A stretch of DNA of 64,000 bases, from assembly GCA_900549545.1 (NCBI GenBank), contig URPA01000005.1, positions 5,032-69,031 on the forward strand, given 5' to 3'. Source of the stretch: an uncultured Eubacteriales bacterium. GTDB lineage: Bacteria; Bacillota; Clostridia; Oscillospirales; Oscillospiraceae. The position numbers and the translations under genes were made by a program. The notes beneath the pieces are model-generated. The model saw nothing but the letters and a program-made list of their open reading frames with translations, did not search any database and had not been told where the DNA came from. The first letter of the stretch is position 1; each line of letters begins with the position of its first letter. Below are positions 34,149 to 43,544 of this stretch, one piece after another.

Positions 34149-34376
34149 AAAGAGCCTCGCAGAGTTCGACGCCCGCAGGCGGCGAATAAATCTAATCGTT
34201 TTTCCCGGGGGCGCACCCCAGGGTGGCCTCTCTTGCCCCTACGGGGCAATTCACCTTCTGTACCTCGGGAAAAACACTTTGCGCGAAGAGAATGTATTTT
34301 TGCCCTCTCACGTTGGGCAAAAATGCGCGGTTCGGAGCGAAACTCTTTTGCATAGAAAGGCTTCGCCTTTCTATGC
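34149..34376. repeat. Structured dispersed repeat, copy 2 (four hairpins)
   Basis: Shares long blocks with 20962-21148 (AGAGCCTCGCAGAGTTCG, GTATTTTTGCCCTC, GGGCAAAAATGCGCG). Stems are 34165-34173/34178-34186, 34198-34207/34266-34275, 34297-34305/34315-34323 and 34350-34361/34365-34376. The last stem is 12 bp and differs almost entirely in sequence from copy 1 while still pairing. The loop of the second hairpin is about 45 bp longer here and holds its own small palindromes. Confidence 0.8.
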
Positions 34377-34379
34377 AGC

Positions 34380-35891
34380 CTATTCTCCTAAAGTAAAGGT
34401 TCTGTATTGTATCGCCTCGGCGATATGCTCCGGGGCTATATCCTCGCTGCCCGCCATATCAGCTATCGTGCGGGCGACGCGAAGTATCCTGTCATAGCTG
34501 CGCGCGGTCAGACCCATGCTTTCAAAGGCGGCGCGCATAAGCTCCTCGCAGTCCTTTGAAAGGGCGCAGTATTCGCGCAGCTCGCGGCTGCCGATGCGGG
34601 CGTTGCACATGGTGCCATCGTCCCCATAGCGGCGGCGCTGAACCTGCCGCGCCTTGTTGACGCGCTCCTTTATCGCGGCGGAGCTCTCCGCCGGGGTCTT
34701 TCGCCGCAGCTCCTCATATTCAAGCGCCGGGACTTCGACTATAATATCTATCCTGTCCATCAAGGGGCCGGATATCCTGCTCTGGTAACGGCGCACGTCG
34801 TTTATCGAGCAGCGGCAGCGCCCGGAGGGGTGCCCATACCAGCCGCATTTGCAGGGGTTCATCGCGCAGACCAGCATGAAGCTGCTCGGGAAGGTGACCG
34901 TTGCCGAGACGCGCGAGACGGTGACCTTGCCGTCCTCAATCGGCTGGCGCAGAATCTCCAGCGCGTCGGCTCGAAATTCGGGCAGCTCGTCAAGAAACAG
35001 CACGCCGTTGTGCGCAAGGCTTATCTCCCCCGGGCGGGGCACAGTCCCGCCGCCGGAGAGGCCTGCCGTTGACACCGTGTGGTGCGGCGAGCGGAACGGG
35101 CGCTGGGAGATTATAGGCCGTTCCCGGCTCGTAAGCCCGGCAACGGAGTGAATCTCCGTGCACTGTATCATCTCCTCCCGGCTCATGTCGGGAAGTATGG
35201 AGGGCAGGCGCTTTGCCATCATGGATTTTCCCGCACCCGGCGGGCCGACGAGCAGGATATTGTGCCCCCCGGCGGCGGCTATCTCCATCGCGCGCTTTAC
35301 GTTCTCCTGCCCCTTAACGTCGGCAAAATCCGGCATGGGCAGGCTGAAAGCCTCCGGCTCAGTCGGTTCGCAGGGCTCAATGAGCCGCCGGCCGCGCAGA
35401 TGGGATACAAGCTCCGCCACGTTTTTCACCGGGTAGATGTTTATTTCCCGGGCAAAAGCGGCCTCCGCCGCGTTCTCGGCGGGGACAAAGAAGTGCTCCA
35501 CCCCCTGCCGCGCGGCGCACAGCGCCATCGGCAGCACACCGGGCACAGGGCGAACCTCGCCCGTGAGCGAAAGCTCCCCGATAAAGGCGCAGTTTGCCGG
35601 GGCCTTCAGCTCCCCGGACGCGGCGAGGATGCCCACCAGCATCGGCAGGTCATACACCGTGCCGTTTTTCTTTTTGTCCGCCGGGGCGAGGTTCACCGTC
35701 AGCTTGCTCACAGGGAAGCGAAAGCCGTTGTTTTTTATCGCGGCATGCACCCGCTCGCGGGATTCCTTGACCGCAGCGTCCGGCAGACCGACAATGTCAA
35801 ATCGGGGCAGGCCGTTGGAGATGAATACCTCCACCGTTATCGGGCAGCCGCCCACGCCGCTGACGCCGAAGCTCTTTATGCTGGAAAACAT
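34380..35891 (-). CDS. comM: YifB/ComM family AAA ATPase (Mg-chelatase-like)
   Basis: I chose the ATG at 35891 (GGAGGA 5 nt upstream), which gives the family's usual start MFSSIKSFGVSGVGG; about 503 residues. An N-terminal LonB-like domain (SNGLPRFDIVGLPDAAVKES) is followed by the Mg-chelatase-type AAA module with GPPGAGKSMMAKRLPSIL and Walker B GVLFLDELPEF, and a C-terminal helical domain. Four Cys around CKCGWYGHPSGRCRCS may bind zinc. Related ComM proteins are branch-migration helicases in natural transformation. No other competence gene is adjacent, apart from the comEB homologue 21 kb away. Confidence 0.95.
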   Translation of the reverse strand: MFSSIKSFGVSGVGGCPITVEVFISNGLPRFDIVGLPDAAVKESRERVHAAIKNNGFRFPVSKLTVNLAPADKKKNGTVYDLPMLVGILAASGELKAPANCAFIGELSLTGEVRPVPGVLPMALCAARQGVEHFFVPAENAAEAAFAREINIYPVKNVAELVSHLRGRRLIEPCEPTEPEAFSLPMPDFADVKGQENVKRAMEIAAAGGHNILLVGPPGAGKSMMAKRLPSILPDMSREEMIQCTEIHSVAGLTSRERPIISQRPFRSPHHTVSTAGLSGGGTVPRPGEISLAHNGVLFLDELPEFRADALEILRQPIEDGKVTVSRVSATVTFPSSFMLVCAMNPCKCGWYGHPSGRCRCSINDVRRYQSRISGPLMDRIDIIVEVPALEYEELRRKTPAESSAAIKERVNKARQVQRRRYGDDGTMCNARIGSRELREYCALSKDCEELMRAAFESMGLTARSYDRILRVARTIADMAGSEDIAPEHIAEAIQYRTFTLGE

Positions 35892-35942
35892 GGCTTCCTC
35901 CATTAGCAGAAAACCCAGAGCCTACTCTGGGTTTTCGATGGT

Positions 35943-37721
35943 TTATTCTTTATCCTCGACAATTGCGATATGCAGCTCGTCAAGCTGCTTCTGCTCCACG
36001 GTGGAGGGAGCGCCCATGAGCACATCCTGCGCGTTCTTGTTCATCGGGAAGGGTATGACCTCGCGGATGCTGTCCTCCCCGGCGAGGAGCATGACCATGC
36101 GGTCAACTCCCGGAGCGATGCCCGCGTGAGGGGGCGCGCCGTAGCAGAAGGCGTTATACATGGCGGGGAACTTCTTTTTGACATCCTCCTCGCCAAGGCG
36201 CACAAGCTCAAAGGCCTTTATCATAATCTCCGGGTCGTGGTTACGCACAGCGCCGGAGGAGAGCTCCACACCGTTGCAGACCAGGTCGTACTGGTCGGCG
36301 GTGATGCTCAGGGGGTCGATCTCCCCGCTCTCGGCCTTGAGCAGCACATCCAGCCCGCCGGAGGGCATGGAGAACGGGTTGTGGCAAAATTCAAGCTCGC
36401 CGGACTCCTCGCCGATCTCGTACATCGGGAAGTCCACTATCCAGCAAAATTCGTACCGCTCCTTGTCCATATGGCCGGGGACGGCGGCGCCGAGCATTTT
36501 ACGCATGACGCCCGCGGTCTTTACGGCAGCATTCTTCTTGCCCGCGGCGACGCCGACAAGGCAGCCGGGCTTGAGGCTCAGCCGCTCGGTGAGCTTGTCC
36601 ACTCTGTCAGCGAGGAACTTCGCAACGCCGCCCGCAAGGGCGCCGTTTTCATCCACCTTGAACCAGAAGGGCTTGCAGCCGGACTGTACCTCAACATCGG
36701 CGCAGAGCTTGTCGATATTCTTTCTGGTCATGTCGCAGTCGGTGACGACGATGGCCTTGACGGTGTTGCCCTCAGCAAAGGGGCCAAACTCCGTCCCGCC
36801 GCAGAGGTCGGTAATGTCCTCCACCACAAGGTCAATGCGAAGGTCAGGCTTATCCGAGCCGTACTTCTCCATGGCCTCAAGATAGGGGATGCGCTTGAAG
36901 GGCGCGGAGGAGGCTATATCATACGTGCCGTATTTTGCGAAAATCGGGGGCAGAACGTCCTCAAGGACGGCAAAAACATCGTCCTGCGTGGCAAAGGCCA
37001 TCTCCATGTCGAGCTGATAAAACTCGCCGGGGGAGCGGTCGCCGCGCGCGTCCTCATCACGGAAGCAGGGGGCAATCTGGAAATATCTGTCAAAGCCGGA
37101 GGTCATCAGCAGCTGCTTGAACTGCTGCGGGGCCTGGGGCAGGGCATAGAACTTGCCGGGGTGCTTGCGGGCGGGAACAAGATAGTCCCTCGCGCCCTCG
37201 GGGGAGGATGCGGTGAGGATGGGGGTGGTTATCTCAAGAAAACCGTGCTCGGTCATGGCCTGCCGCAGGGCGGAGACGACGTTGCAGCGGAGAATGATAT
37301 TCTTCTTCACGGCGGGGTTTCTAAGGTCGAGATACCTGTATTTAAGGCGCATGGACTCATCCGCCTCGCGGCTGCGGTTGATTTCAAAGGGCAGCTCGTT
37401 ATAGCGGCAGCGTCCGAGAACCTCGATGCTGTCGGGGACTATCTCGATATCGCCGGTGGTCTGCTTGGGGTTCTTGCTCGCGCGCTCGCGCACGGTGCCG
37501 GTGACAGAGATGGTGGACTCCTTATTGATGCCCTTTATCTGCTCCATGAGCTTTTCGTCCTCAATGACGACCTGGGTCGTGCCGTAAAAATCACGTACGA
37601 CGACGAAGGCGAAGTTGCTGCCAACCTCGCGGACATTCTCCATCCAACCGACTATTTTTACCTTTTCGCCCGCGTTTTCAAGGCGAAGCTCGTTGCAATT
37701 ATGCGTCCGGGACTGAAACAT
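35943..37721 (-). CDS. aspS: Aspartyl-tRNA synthetase
   Basis: A 592-residue bacterial-type class II synthetase. An N-terminal OB anticodon-binding domain (VKIVGWMENVREVGSNFAFV), the catalytic core with PQQFKQLLMTSGFDRYFQIA (motif 2 CFRDEDARGDR) and GIAPGVDRMVMLL (motif 3), and the GAD insertion between motifs 2 and 3 are all present. It lies 12 bp after hisS, an aspS-hisS pairing common in Firmicutes. No T-box leader was seen upstream of the pair. Whether it is discriminating or also charges tRNA-Asn cannot be told here. Confidence 0.97.
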   Translation of the reverse strand: MFQSRTHNCNELRLENAGEKVKIVGWMENVREVGSNFAFVVVRDFYGTTQVVIEDEKLMEQIKGINKESTISVTGTVRERASKNPKQTTGDIEIVPDSIEVLGRCRYNELPFEINRSREADESMRLKYRYLDLRNPAVKKNIILRCNVVSALRQAMTEHGFLEITTPILTASSPEGARDYLVPARKHPGKFYALPQAPQQFKQLLMTSGFDRYFQIAPCFRDEDARGDRSPGEFYQLDMEMAFATQDDVFAVLEDVLPPIFAKYGTYDIASSAPFKRIPYLEAMEKYGSDKPDLRIDLVVEDITDLCGGTEFGPFAEGNTVKAIVVTDCDMTRKNIDKLCADVEVQSGCKPFWFKVDENGALAGGVAKFLADRVDKLTERLSLKPGCLVGVAAGKKNAAVKTAGVMRKMLGAAVPGHMDKERYEFCWIVDFPMYEIGEESGELEFCHNPFSMPSGGLDVLLKAESGEIDPLSITADQYDLVCNGVELSSGAVRNHDPEIMIKAFELVRLGEEDVKKKFPAMYNAFCYGAPPHAGIAPGVDRMVMLLAGEDSIREVIPFPMNKNAQDVLMGAPSTVEQKQLDELHIAIVEDKE

Positions 37722-37733
37722 TATATTTGCCTC

Positions 37734-39092
37734 CTACTCTTCTTTTATCAGCGGGGCGCTGTTTCTCCCGTCAACGCTCTGCCTGATATATTCAGCCGCC
37801 TCTTCGGGGCTGAGCTTCTGCTGATTGCCGGTCTGCATATCCTTTACGGAGAGCAGACCCTCTTTTATTTCATCCTCGCCGATAAGCACCGCGAAGGGGA
37901 CCTTTATCTTATCGGCATAGCTCATTTTAGCTTTGAATTTCTTCTGCTCACCGTATAGCTGGGTGCGCACACCGCCGCCCCGAAGCGCGGTCGCCGCGGC
38001 CGCCGCGCTGCTCATATCGTCGGTCATGGGAATGACCAGTGCGTCACAGGGCGCGCTCACAGGCTCATCGGACAGAAGGCCCTGCTCGTCGAGCACGTAG
38101 AAAAGCCTTGTCAGGCCAATGGAGATGCCGACGCCGGGCAGGAGCTTATCCGTATAATACCCCGCGAGGTTATCATACCGCCCGCCGGAGCAGACGGAGC
38201 CGATCTCCGGGTGGTCAAGAAGCTCGGTCTCGTACACGGTGCCCGTGTAGTAGTCAAGCCCGCGCGCGATGGTGAGGTCAACGGCGAAGTTCTCCTCCGG
38301 CACACCGAAGGCCGCGAGATGCTCCGTCACCGCCAAAAGCTCCTCATAGCCCTTGTCAAAGGTCTCGTCCACGCCGGTGTACATCTTCAGGCGCTCGAGC
38401 ACGTAGGCGTTGCTGCCCTTGATGGCCATGAAGTCGAGAATATTCTCCGCCTTGCAGGGCAGGAGCTTCACCTCGTCAATAAGCAGCTGCTTTACCTTCT
38501 CCTCGCCAATCTTGTCGAGCTTGTCCACGGTGCGCATAATGTCGCCCGCGCGCTCGGCCATGCCGTTCATGGCATAAAAGCCGTTTAAGAGCTTGCGGTT
38601 GTTGACCTTAATCTTAAATCTGCTCACGCCGAGGGTCTTGAAGGTGTTGTAGATAACAGCGGGAATCTCCGCCTCGTTTATAATGTCGAGCTTCCCGTCG
38701 CCGATGATGTCGATATCGGCCTGATAAAACTCCCGGAAACGCCCGCGCTGTGCGCGCTCACCGCGGTAGACCTTGCCTATCTGATAGCGGCGGAAGGGGA
38801 AGCACAGCTCTCCATAGTGCGCCGCGACGTACTTTGCCAGCGGCACGGTCAGATCAAAGCGCAGCGCAAGATCGCTCTCTCCCTTCTGGAAGCGGTATAT
38901 CTGCTTTTCCGTCTCTCCCCCGCCCTTGGCAAGCAGCACCTGGGCGCTCTCGATGATGGGGGTATCCAGCGGCGTAAAGCCATAGAGAGAGTAGCTTCGG
39001 CGCAGGGCCTCGAGCATACGCTCCATTTTCATCTGCTTTTCCGGCAGCAGCTCCATAAATCCGGAGAGCGTGCGCGGCGTTACCTTGGACAT
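37734..39092 (-). CDS. hisS: Histidyl-tRNA synthetase
   Basis: A 452-residue class II synthetase. Motif 2 appears as FRRYQIGKVYRGERAQRGRFRE (split at the loop), the His-specific segment as ARGLDYYTGTVYE and motif 3 as LPGVGISIGLTRLFYVL, with a C-terminal anticodon-binding domain from about 340. It is slightly longer than typical (about 420). The tail after residue 430 is Arg/Ser/Glu-rich. It heads the hisS-aspS unit. A two-armed palindromic repeat lies upstream, so its promoter is probably within or just beyond that repeat. Confidence 0.97.
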   Translation of the reverse strand: MSKVTPRTLSGFMELLPEKQMKMERMLEALRRSYSLYGFTPLDTPIIESAQVLLAKGGGETEKQIYRFQKGESDLALRFDLTVPLAKYVAAHYGELCFPFRRYQIGKVYRGERAQRGRFREFYQADIDIIGDGKLDIINEAEIPAVIYNTFKTLGVSRFKIKVNNRKLLNGFYAMNGMAERAGDIMRTVDKLDKIGEEKVKQLLIDEVKLLPCKAENILDFMAIKGSNAYVLERLKMYTGVDETFDKGYEELLAVTEHLAAFGVPEENFAVDLTIARGLDYYTGTVYETELLDHPEIGSVCSGGRYDNLAGYYTDKLLPGVGISIGLTRLFYVLDEQGLLSDEPVSAPCDALVIPMTDDMSSAAAAATALRGGGVRTQLYGEQKKFKAKMSYADKIKVPFAVLIGEDEIKEGLLSVKDMQTGNQQKLSPEEAAEYIRQSVDGRNSAPLIKEE

Positions 39093-39130
39093 TGAATTTA
39101 ACCTCTTTTCATTTGTTGCAGCGCACCGCT

Positions 39131-39286
39131 TAAAGCCTCCCCTTCGTAAGGGGAGGTGGCAAAAATCTTTGATTTTTGTCGGAGAGGTCGTCTTTTGCAG
39201 TAACGATTTCAGATTGTGTTAATTTCACTTTTTACGACCTCTCAGTCGCTGCGCGACAGCTCCCCTTACGCAGGGGAGCCTTTGAA
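39131..39286. repeat. Two-armed palindromic repeat upstream of hisS
   Basis: Each arm has the form GGCTCCCC-TxxGTAAGGGGAGCTGTC-hairpin-GAGAGGTCGT. The arms face each other at 39131-39181 and about 39232-39286, so the whole element is an imperfect inverted repeat with a unique AT-rich centre. Related copies lie at 57716-57858 and 60329-60478, with a single arm at 55012-55077. Confidence 0.8.
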
Positions 39287-39365
39287 TTGTGCAAATTTTG
39301 TTCTTGTTCCCTAAAACGCCTCTGCGGATGCAGCCTTGCGAAAGGGGAGTCAAGGGGTGGTGTTC

Positions 39366-39770
39366 TTATCTCTTCTGGGGATTGACGATGTTGCGCCAAT
39401 CGAGATCGCCCCGGCGCAGGCCCTGCACAAGCACCTCCGCCGTGGCGGCGTTGGTGGCAAATGGTATCTGGTACTGGTCGCACAGGCGCTCGATCTTGTT
39501 GATATCGTCAAAGCCCTTGGGGTTTGCCGGGTCGCAGAAGAACAGCACAAGGTCTATCTCGTTAAAAGACAGCCGCGCGCCGATCTGCTGGGCGCCGCCC
39601 TGATCCGCGTGCAGATACAGGGTTATGGGCAGGCCTGTTGCCTCGGAAACCAGCTTGCCCGTCACATGGGTGGCGCAGAGGGAATGTTCCGCCAAAATAC
39701 CGCAATAGGCGATGCAGAACTGAACCATAAGCTCTTTTTTTCTGTCGTGTGCCATCAATGCAATGTTCAT
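39366..39770 (-). CDS. mgsA: Methylglyoxal synthase
   Basis: A 134-residue protein matching MgsA: NIALMAHDRKKELMVQFC at the start, the phosphate-binding HVTGKL region, ADQGGAQQIGARL, FFCDPANPKGFDDI and PFATNAATAEVLV. It converts dihydroxyacetone phosphate to methylglyoxal, a bypass that releases phosphate when glycolysis is overloaded. A few family residues differ (CDPANPKGFDD for the commoner DPLxxxPHDxD), but catalytic Asp and Gly residues are kept. It lies downstream of the PBP2 gene with a 132-bp gap and may be transcribed separately. Confidence 0.93.
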   Translation of the reverse strand: MNIALMAHDRKKELMVQFCIAYCGILAEHSLCATHVTGKLVSEATGLPITLYLHADQGGAQQIGARLSFNEIDLVLFFCDPANPKGFDDINKIERLCDQYQIPFATNAATAEVLVQGLRRGDLDWRNIVNPQKR

Positions 39771-39810
39771 TTAAAAATCCCCCGTCCTAAAATCTTCTGA
39801 AATCAAACTA

Positions 39811-39842
39811 TTACAGCCTCCCCTGTGTAAGGGGGAGGTTTT
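39811..39842. repeat. Partial arm of the palindromic repeat
   Basis: CAGCCTCCCCTGTGTAAGGG and its complement on the other side form a short GC-rich palindrome, homologous to one arm of the two-armed repeat. It lies in the mgsA-PBP2 gap. Confidence 0.6.
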
Positions 39843-39902
39843 TGTCGTCTATTTTTTGCCGTCCTATTATAATAACACTTTGTCCAAACTGCAAGCCAAA
39901 AA

Positions 39903-42029
39903 TCACTTCAAAAGCGCCATTTCCGGCTCGGATGTGTCAGTATACTGGCAGAGATTGATGTAAACATCCATTATCTGCCGCGCCATGAACTGCACGGAAG
40001 CACCGGAGGTTCCTCGCTCTACGACCACGGCGATGGCGATCTGCGGATCGTCAAAGGGGCCGTAGCACATGAAGATACCGTCGTTTGCTATCTTTTCGCC
40101 CTTCTGAGCGGTGCCGGTCTTGCCGGCCACATCCCATGCGCAGTCTGCCCAGATCTTGGCGTTGGTGCCGTTGTGCTCCCAGTTGTGAAGCACCTCCCAC
40201 ATGCCGTCATGGATGGCCGCCCAGTTATAGTCCGCCGACTCCACAACGCTCAGCACCTCCGGCTCACGCTCATAGATCTTCTCGCTGTAATCAAAGCTGC
40301 GCACAGCCTTGAGAATTGAGGCGGAATGGCGCGTACCGCCGTTTGCGACAACGGCGCAGTATTCAGCAAGCTGCAAGGGAGAGAACACGCTGTCCGACTG
40401 GCCGATAGCGGCCTGCAGCGCGTCGCCCTGACGCCACTCGGTGCCCGCGTAATCCACGTGGTTGCGGCGGTTTGCCATGTTGCCCCTGGTTTCCACAAGC
40501 TCAATGCCCGTGGCCTCGCCGAGGCCGAAGGCATGGGCCGCCTCCTCCAGATGGTCTATACCGACCTTGTCGCCGATGGTATAGAAAAAGTAGTTGCAGG
40601 AGTCTCTTATAGCGTCGGTCACATTGTCCGCGTCGTGGGTGTAATGCTCGCCCTTGCCCGCGTTCCAGATCCAGCACTCAGGCGAGTAGCCCGCGGCGGC
40701 GTACTTCGTGAACACGCCCTCGCAGTCGATCTTATCCTCGGTATTTATAACACCCTCATTCAGGGCGGCAATGGCCGTGCAGGGCTTGAAGGTGGAGCCG
40801 GGGGCGTAAGCGCCCATCAGCGCCCGGTTAAACAGCGGCGCATTCGGTGTCTCCATGAGCTCCTGATAGTCCTCAATGATAGATGAGGCATTGAAGCTGG
40901 GCCAGCTCGCCAGAGCCAGCGGCTCACCGGTCTTGACGTCCACCACAGCGATGGCGGCGCCGGTTATCTCATCCTTAAACTCGGGGTCGATCTCCTCGCC
41001 GCGGAGCTGAGCCTCGCCCTTCTTCTGCTCCACCAGCTCCTTGAGCTGCTGGACGCCGTTGGAGAGGATACGCTCGACCTGCTCCTGAAGGGCAAGGTCG
41101 ATTGTCAGGTACACGTGGTTGCCGGGCTCCGGCTCCTCAGTGTAGACGGTGCTCAGGATGGTTCCGGAGCTGTTGCGCGTCTCGACGACGGTCCCGTCCG
41201 CCCCGTGGAGATAGCTTTCAAAGGCGTACTCCACGCCGTCCTTCCCGACCATGGCGTCATTTGCGTATTTCATCAGGGAGTATTTTTCAAACTCCTCCTC
41301 CGTCATCAGGCCGACGTAGCCCAGCAGGTGCGCGGCGTAATCTGTGTTGAAGTCACGCACATAGGCGCGCCTGACCTCGATGCCGACGAGCTTATTCTCC
41401 ATGATGGCGGAAATGAGCTGCATGGAGGCATCCTCAACGAATATATAGTCCGCGGTATTTATCGAGTAGCGGACGTTTATGGAGTAGCGGATACCGGCGA
41501 TAATGCGCATCTGCTCGGCGGTGTAGGAGTTATCTATATCATACCTTGTGCGCATATAGCTCAAAAGCTCCACCGCCGTCGGGTTTTCGGGCAGCGCTTT
41601 GCCCCTGTCGGTAAAGTAGGCTTTGAGCATGGTGCGCTGGATTTCGGTCATGTTCGCGTCATACTCAAAAGGCGGGGTCATCGTGATGGGCAGGTCGTCG
41701 ATATAATCATCGCCAAAGCTCTGCACCATCTCCACAAGCTCAAGGATAACGGCGTTCGGGTCATCGTTAGCGAAGAGCTTGTCTATATCGATCTCAAGGT
41801 TGTAGCACTCCTTGTTGCTGACCATTATTCTGCCGTAGCGGTCGAGAATATTGCCTCTCGCGGCGGTGATGGGCGACTCGGAGGTGCTGACAGCATCATC
41901 CCGGCTGTAATATTCCTCGCCCTCAATTATCTGGAGCTGGTAGAGGAACACAAGATACACCGCCAGCGCCAGCAGCACAATAACAATCATGGCCGTGCGT
42001 CTGGAGGGTTTTATAATTCTGTTATTCAT
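39903..42029 (-). CDS. mrdA: Penicillin-binding protein 2 (elongasome transpeptidase)
   Basis: A 708-residue class B PBP. A membrane helix at about 14-31 is followed by the dimerisation domain (AARGNILDRYGRIMVSN). The transpeptidase motifs are GSTFKP (SxxK), SCN (in DSCNYFF) and KTGT (in VAGKTGTAQKG). Class B PBPs crosslink peptidoglycan, and the one beside mreC/mreD acts in cell elongation with RodA and MreB. It is the last gene of the U32-maf-mreC-mreD-PBP2 run, 30 bp after mreD. rodA and mreB are not in this window. Confidence 0.95.
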   Translation of the reverse strand: MNNRIIKPSRRTAMIVIVLLALAVYLVFLYQLQIIEGEEYYSRDDAVSTSESPITAARGNILDRYGRIMVSNKECYNLEIDIDKLFANDDPNAVILELVEMVQSFGDDYIDDLPITMTPPFEYDANMTEIQRTMLKAYFTDRGKALPENPTAVELLSYMRTRYDIDNSYTAEQMRIIAGIRYSINVRYSINTADYIFVEDASMQLISAIMENKLVGIEVRRAYVRDFNTDYAAHLLGYVGLMTEEEFEKYSLMKYANDAMVGKDGVEYAFESYLHGADGTVVETRNSSGTILSTVYTEEPEPGNHVYLTIDLALQEQVERILSNGVQQLKELVEQKKGEAQLRGEEIDPEFKDEITGAAIAVVDVKTGEPLALASWPSFNASSIIEDYQELMETPNAPLFNRALMGAYAPGSTFKPCTAIAALNEGVINTEDKIDCEGVFTKYAAAGYSPECWIWNAGKGEHYTHDADNVTDAIRDSCNYFFYTIGDKVGIDHLEEAAHAFGLGEATGIELVETRGNMANRRNHVDYAGTEWRQGDALQAAIGQSDSVFSPLQLAEYCAVVANGGTRHSASILKAVRSFDYSEKIYEREPEVLSVVESADYNWAAIHDGMWEVLHNWEHNGTNAKIWADCAWDVAGKTGTAQKGEKIANDGIFMCYGPFDDPQIAIAVVVERGTSGASVQFMARQIMDVYINLCQYTDTSEPEMALLK

Positions 42030-42059
42030 TGCTTATCCTTTCGTTGCGCCGTTCGTTCA

Positions 42060-42554
42060 TCACTCAATCCACTTGGCGGGCGGAAAATAAGCGAGAGCGG
42101 CAGGCGGCAGGGACCACAGGGTTTGCAGCGCGACGGTGGGCAGCATGGCGGTTGAAAAGCCGTCGGCCGAGGCGGTGCCCAACATCTGGACAAGGGCGGT
42201 TATCAAAAGCCCGGCAAAGGCCGCCGCCATGAAGGCGAAAAAGCGCTTGTTGAGGAAAAAATGCGCCACGAAGCCCGACGCGAAGGCCAGCGCCGGGAAA
42301 AGCACCGTGAACAAAACGGTGTTTTCCACAAAGGCCATGTCCGCGAATATGCCCATAATGAGCCCGAACACCGCGCCCCAGCTTGCCCCCTCGAACATGC
42401 CCACGGCGATAGCCACTGCCGGCAGGAACATCGGGCAGGCGCCCGCTATGCGCAGCTGGGTAAAGAGCGTGTTCTGGCACAGAAGGGCAAGGAGCATATA
42501 CAGGGCGTATTTAAGCGTCCGCTTTATATTTACTTTTTTGAAAATTTCTTTCAA
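42060..42554 (-). CDS. mreD: Rod shape-determining protein MreD
   Basis: A 164-residue membrane protein with about five hydrophobic helices, as in MreD (ALYMLLALLCQNTLFTQLRI, then AVFGLIMGIFADMAF near the third helix). The start is TTG at 42554, preceded by GGAG; the mreC stop codon lies inside that site, so translation is coupled. MreD is an integral-membrane elongasome component that modulates MreC/PBP2 activation. The sequence is weakly conserved in general; position between mreC and PBP2 makes the call secure. Confidence 0.9.
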   Translation of the reverse strand: MKEIFKKVNIKRTLKYALYMLLALLCQNTLFTQLRIAGACPMFLPAVAIAVGMFEGASWGAVFGLIMGIFADMAFVENTVLFTVLFPALAFASGFVAHFFLNKRFFAFMAAAFAGLLITALVQMLGTASADGFSTAMLPTVALQTLWSLPPAALAYFPPAKWIE

Positions 42555-42556
42555 AA

Positions 42557-43399
42557 TTACTCCACCACTTCAAAGCTCTTTATCACAAAAACCTGCACCA
42601 GCGAATCAAGGTCGCAGGCGGGCTCAACAATGCCGTATTCAATCTGGCCGCCGGCCTCGGTCTGGACGCTGGAGATGGTGCCGATAAGCAGGCCCGCCGG
42701 GAAGCCGCCGCCGGAGCCGGAGGTCAGCACCTCATCGTCCTTATATATCTGCGCGCCGTCAGCGAGGAAGGTGAGCTTTGCGGTCTTATCCTTCATGAGG
42801 GCAAATTCGCCCACCACCATGCCGGAGCTGCCTCCGACGCCGACGAAGGCGCCGACGCTCATGTCAACGTCAATAACCGTGCTGACGGTGGCCCAGGTCT
42901 CACCGAGCTCCGTCACCTGACCGACGAGCACGCCGTACTCGGTCACAACGGGGTCGCCCATCTCAATGCCGCTGCTCGCGCCCTTGGAGATGGTGAAGGA
43001 GGATGACCAGTTGGACGACGACCACAAAACCACCTTGGCGGATTCAAACTCATAATCCGTGTGCTTTTCACGCAGATTCAGCAGCTCTCTCAGCAGAACA
43101 TTCTCCTCCGATGCGGCTATGCCGTCACGGGCGGACTGCTGCGCGTCGGCAAGCTGGGAGCGCAGCGATTCATTTTCCGCCCGCAGCGAGTCATACTCGA
43201 AGAGGTAGCCGTAAATAGTGTCAAAGCGGTTGACCGCAGAGCTGAGAACCTTTTGAATCGGGGCCTTGACTATCCCGGTCACGTTCTGAATAAAGCTCGT
43301 CCCACCGCCGCGGGCAATGGCGCTGATGGCGATGATAAGCGCGACCGCCGCCACGATAATGCCCATGCGGACTCCGTTTTTGCGCAGATATTCTTTCAT
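42557..43399 (-). CDS. mreC: Rod shape-determining protein MreC
   Basis: About 280 residues from the ATG at 43399 (GGAG 8 nt upstream), preferred over an ATG at 43411. An N-terminal membrane helix (about 10-30) is followed by a coiled coil (DSLRAENESLRSQLADAQQS) and the beta-rich MreC core (VVTEYGVLVGQVTELGETWA, DVDMSVGAFVG, VLTSGSGGGFPAGLLIGTIS). MreC forms filaments that activate PBP2-RodA. The mreB gene that normally precedes it is missing; maf is there instead. The ribosome-binding site lies inside a 15-bp inverted repeat. Confidence 0.95.
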   Translation of the reverse strand: MKEYLRKNGVRMGIIVAAVALIIAISAIARGGGTSFIQNVTGIVKAPIQKVLSSAVNRFDTIYGYLFEYDSLRAENESLRSQLADAQQSARDGIAASEENVLLRELLNLREKHTDYEFESAKVVLWSSSNWSSSFTISKGASSGIEMGDPVVTEYGVLVGQVTELGETWATVSTVIDVDMSVGAFVGVGGSSGMVVGEFALMKDKTAKLTFLADGAQIYKDDEVLTSGSGGGFPAGLLIGTISSVQTEAGGQIEYGIVEPACDLDSLVQVFVIKSFEVVE

Positions 43400-43402
43400 A
43401 GT

Positions 43403-43474
43403 AATCTCCATTTAGCCACATTCCGACAGCACAAACGGGAATTAAAAACCTCCATATGCGGCTAAATGGAGATT
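43403..43474 (-). promoter_or_regulatory. Inverted repeat covering the mreC ribosome-binding site
   Basis: Arms 43403-43417 and 43460-43474 are perfectly complementary (15 bp: GGCTAAATGGAGATT and its complement) with a 42-nt loop. In the transcript the downstream arm contains the GGAG of mreC, so folding would hide the site. The loop carries another GGAGG. A second GC-rich hairpin lies at 43483-43516. Confidence 0.6.
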
Positions 43475-43544
43475 TTCGGCATGTGCCGCGGTTGCCGCTT
43501 TTGCGGCGAGCGGCACGCCGTTTTTAATCAGGTATTGTTATTTA

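Noticed and set aside
35970..37958. Plus-strand frame of 662 codons opposite aspS
   Set aside because: Shadow of aspS; no recognisable domain.
39131..39286. CRISPR array suggested by repeated GC-rich units
   Set aside because: Units are facing palindromic arms with no regular spacers and only two copies per site.
39093..39365. Possible T-box leader before hisS-aspS
   Set aside because: No TGGNACCGCG-like T-box sequence; the region is explained by a two-armed palindromic repeat.
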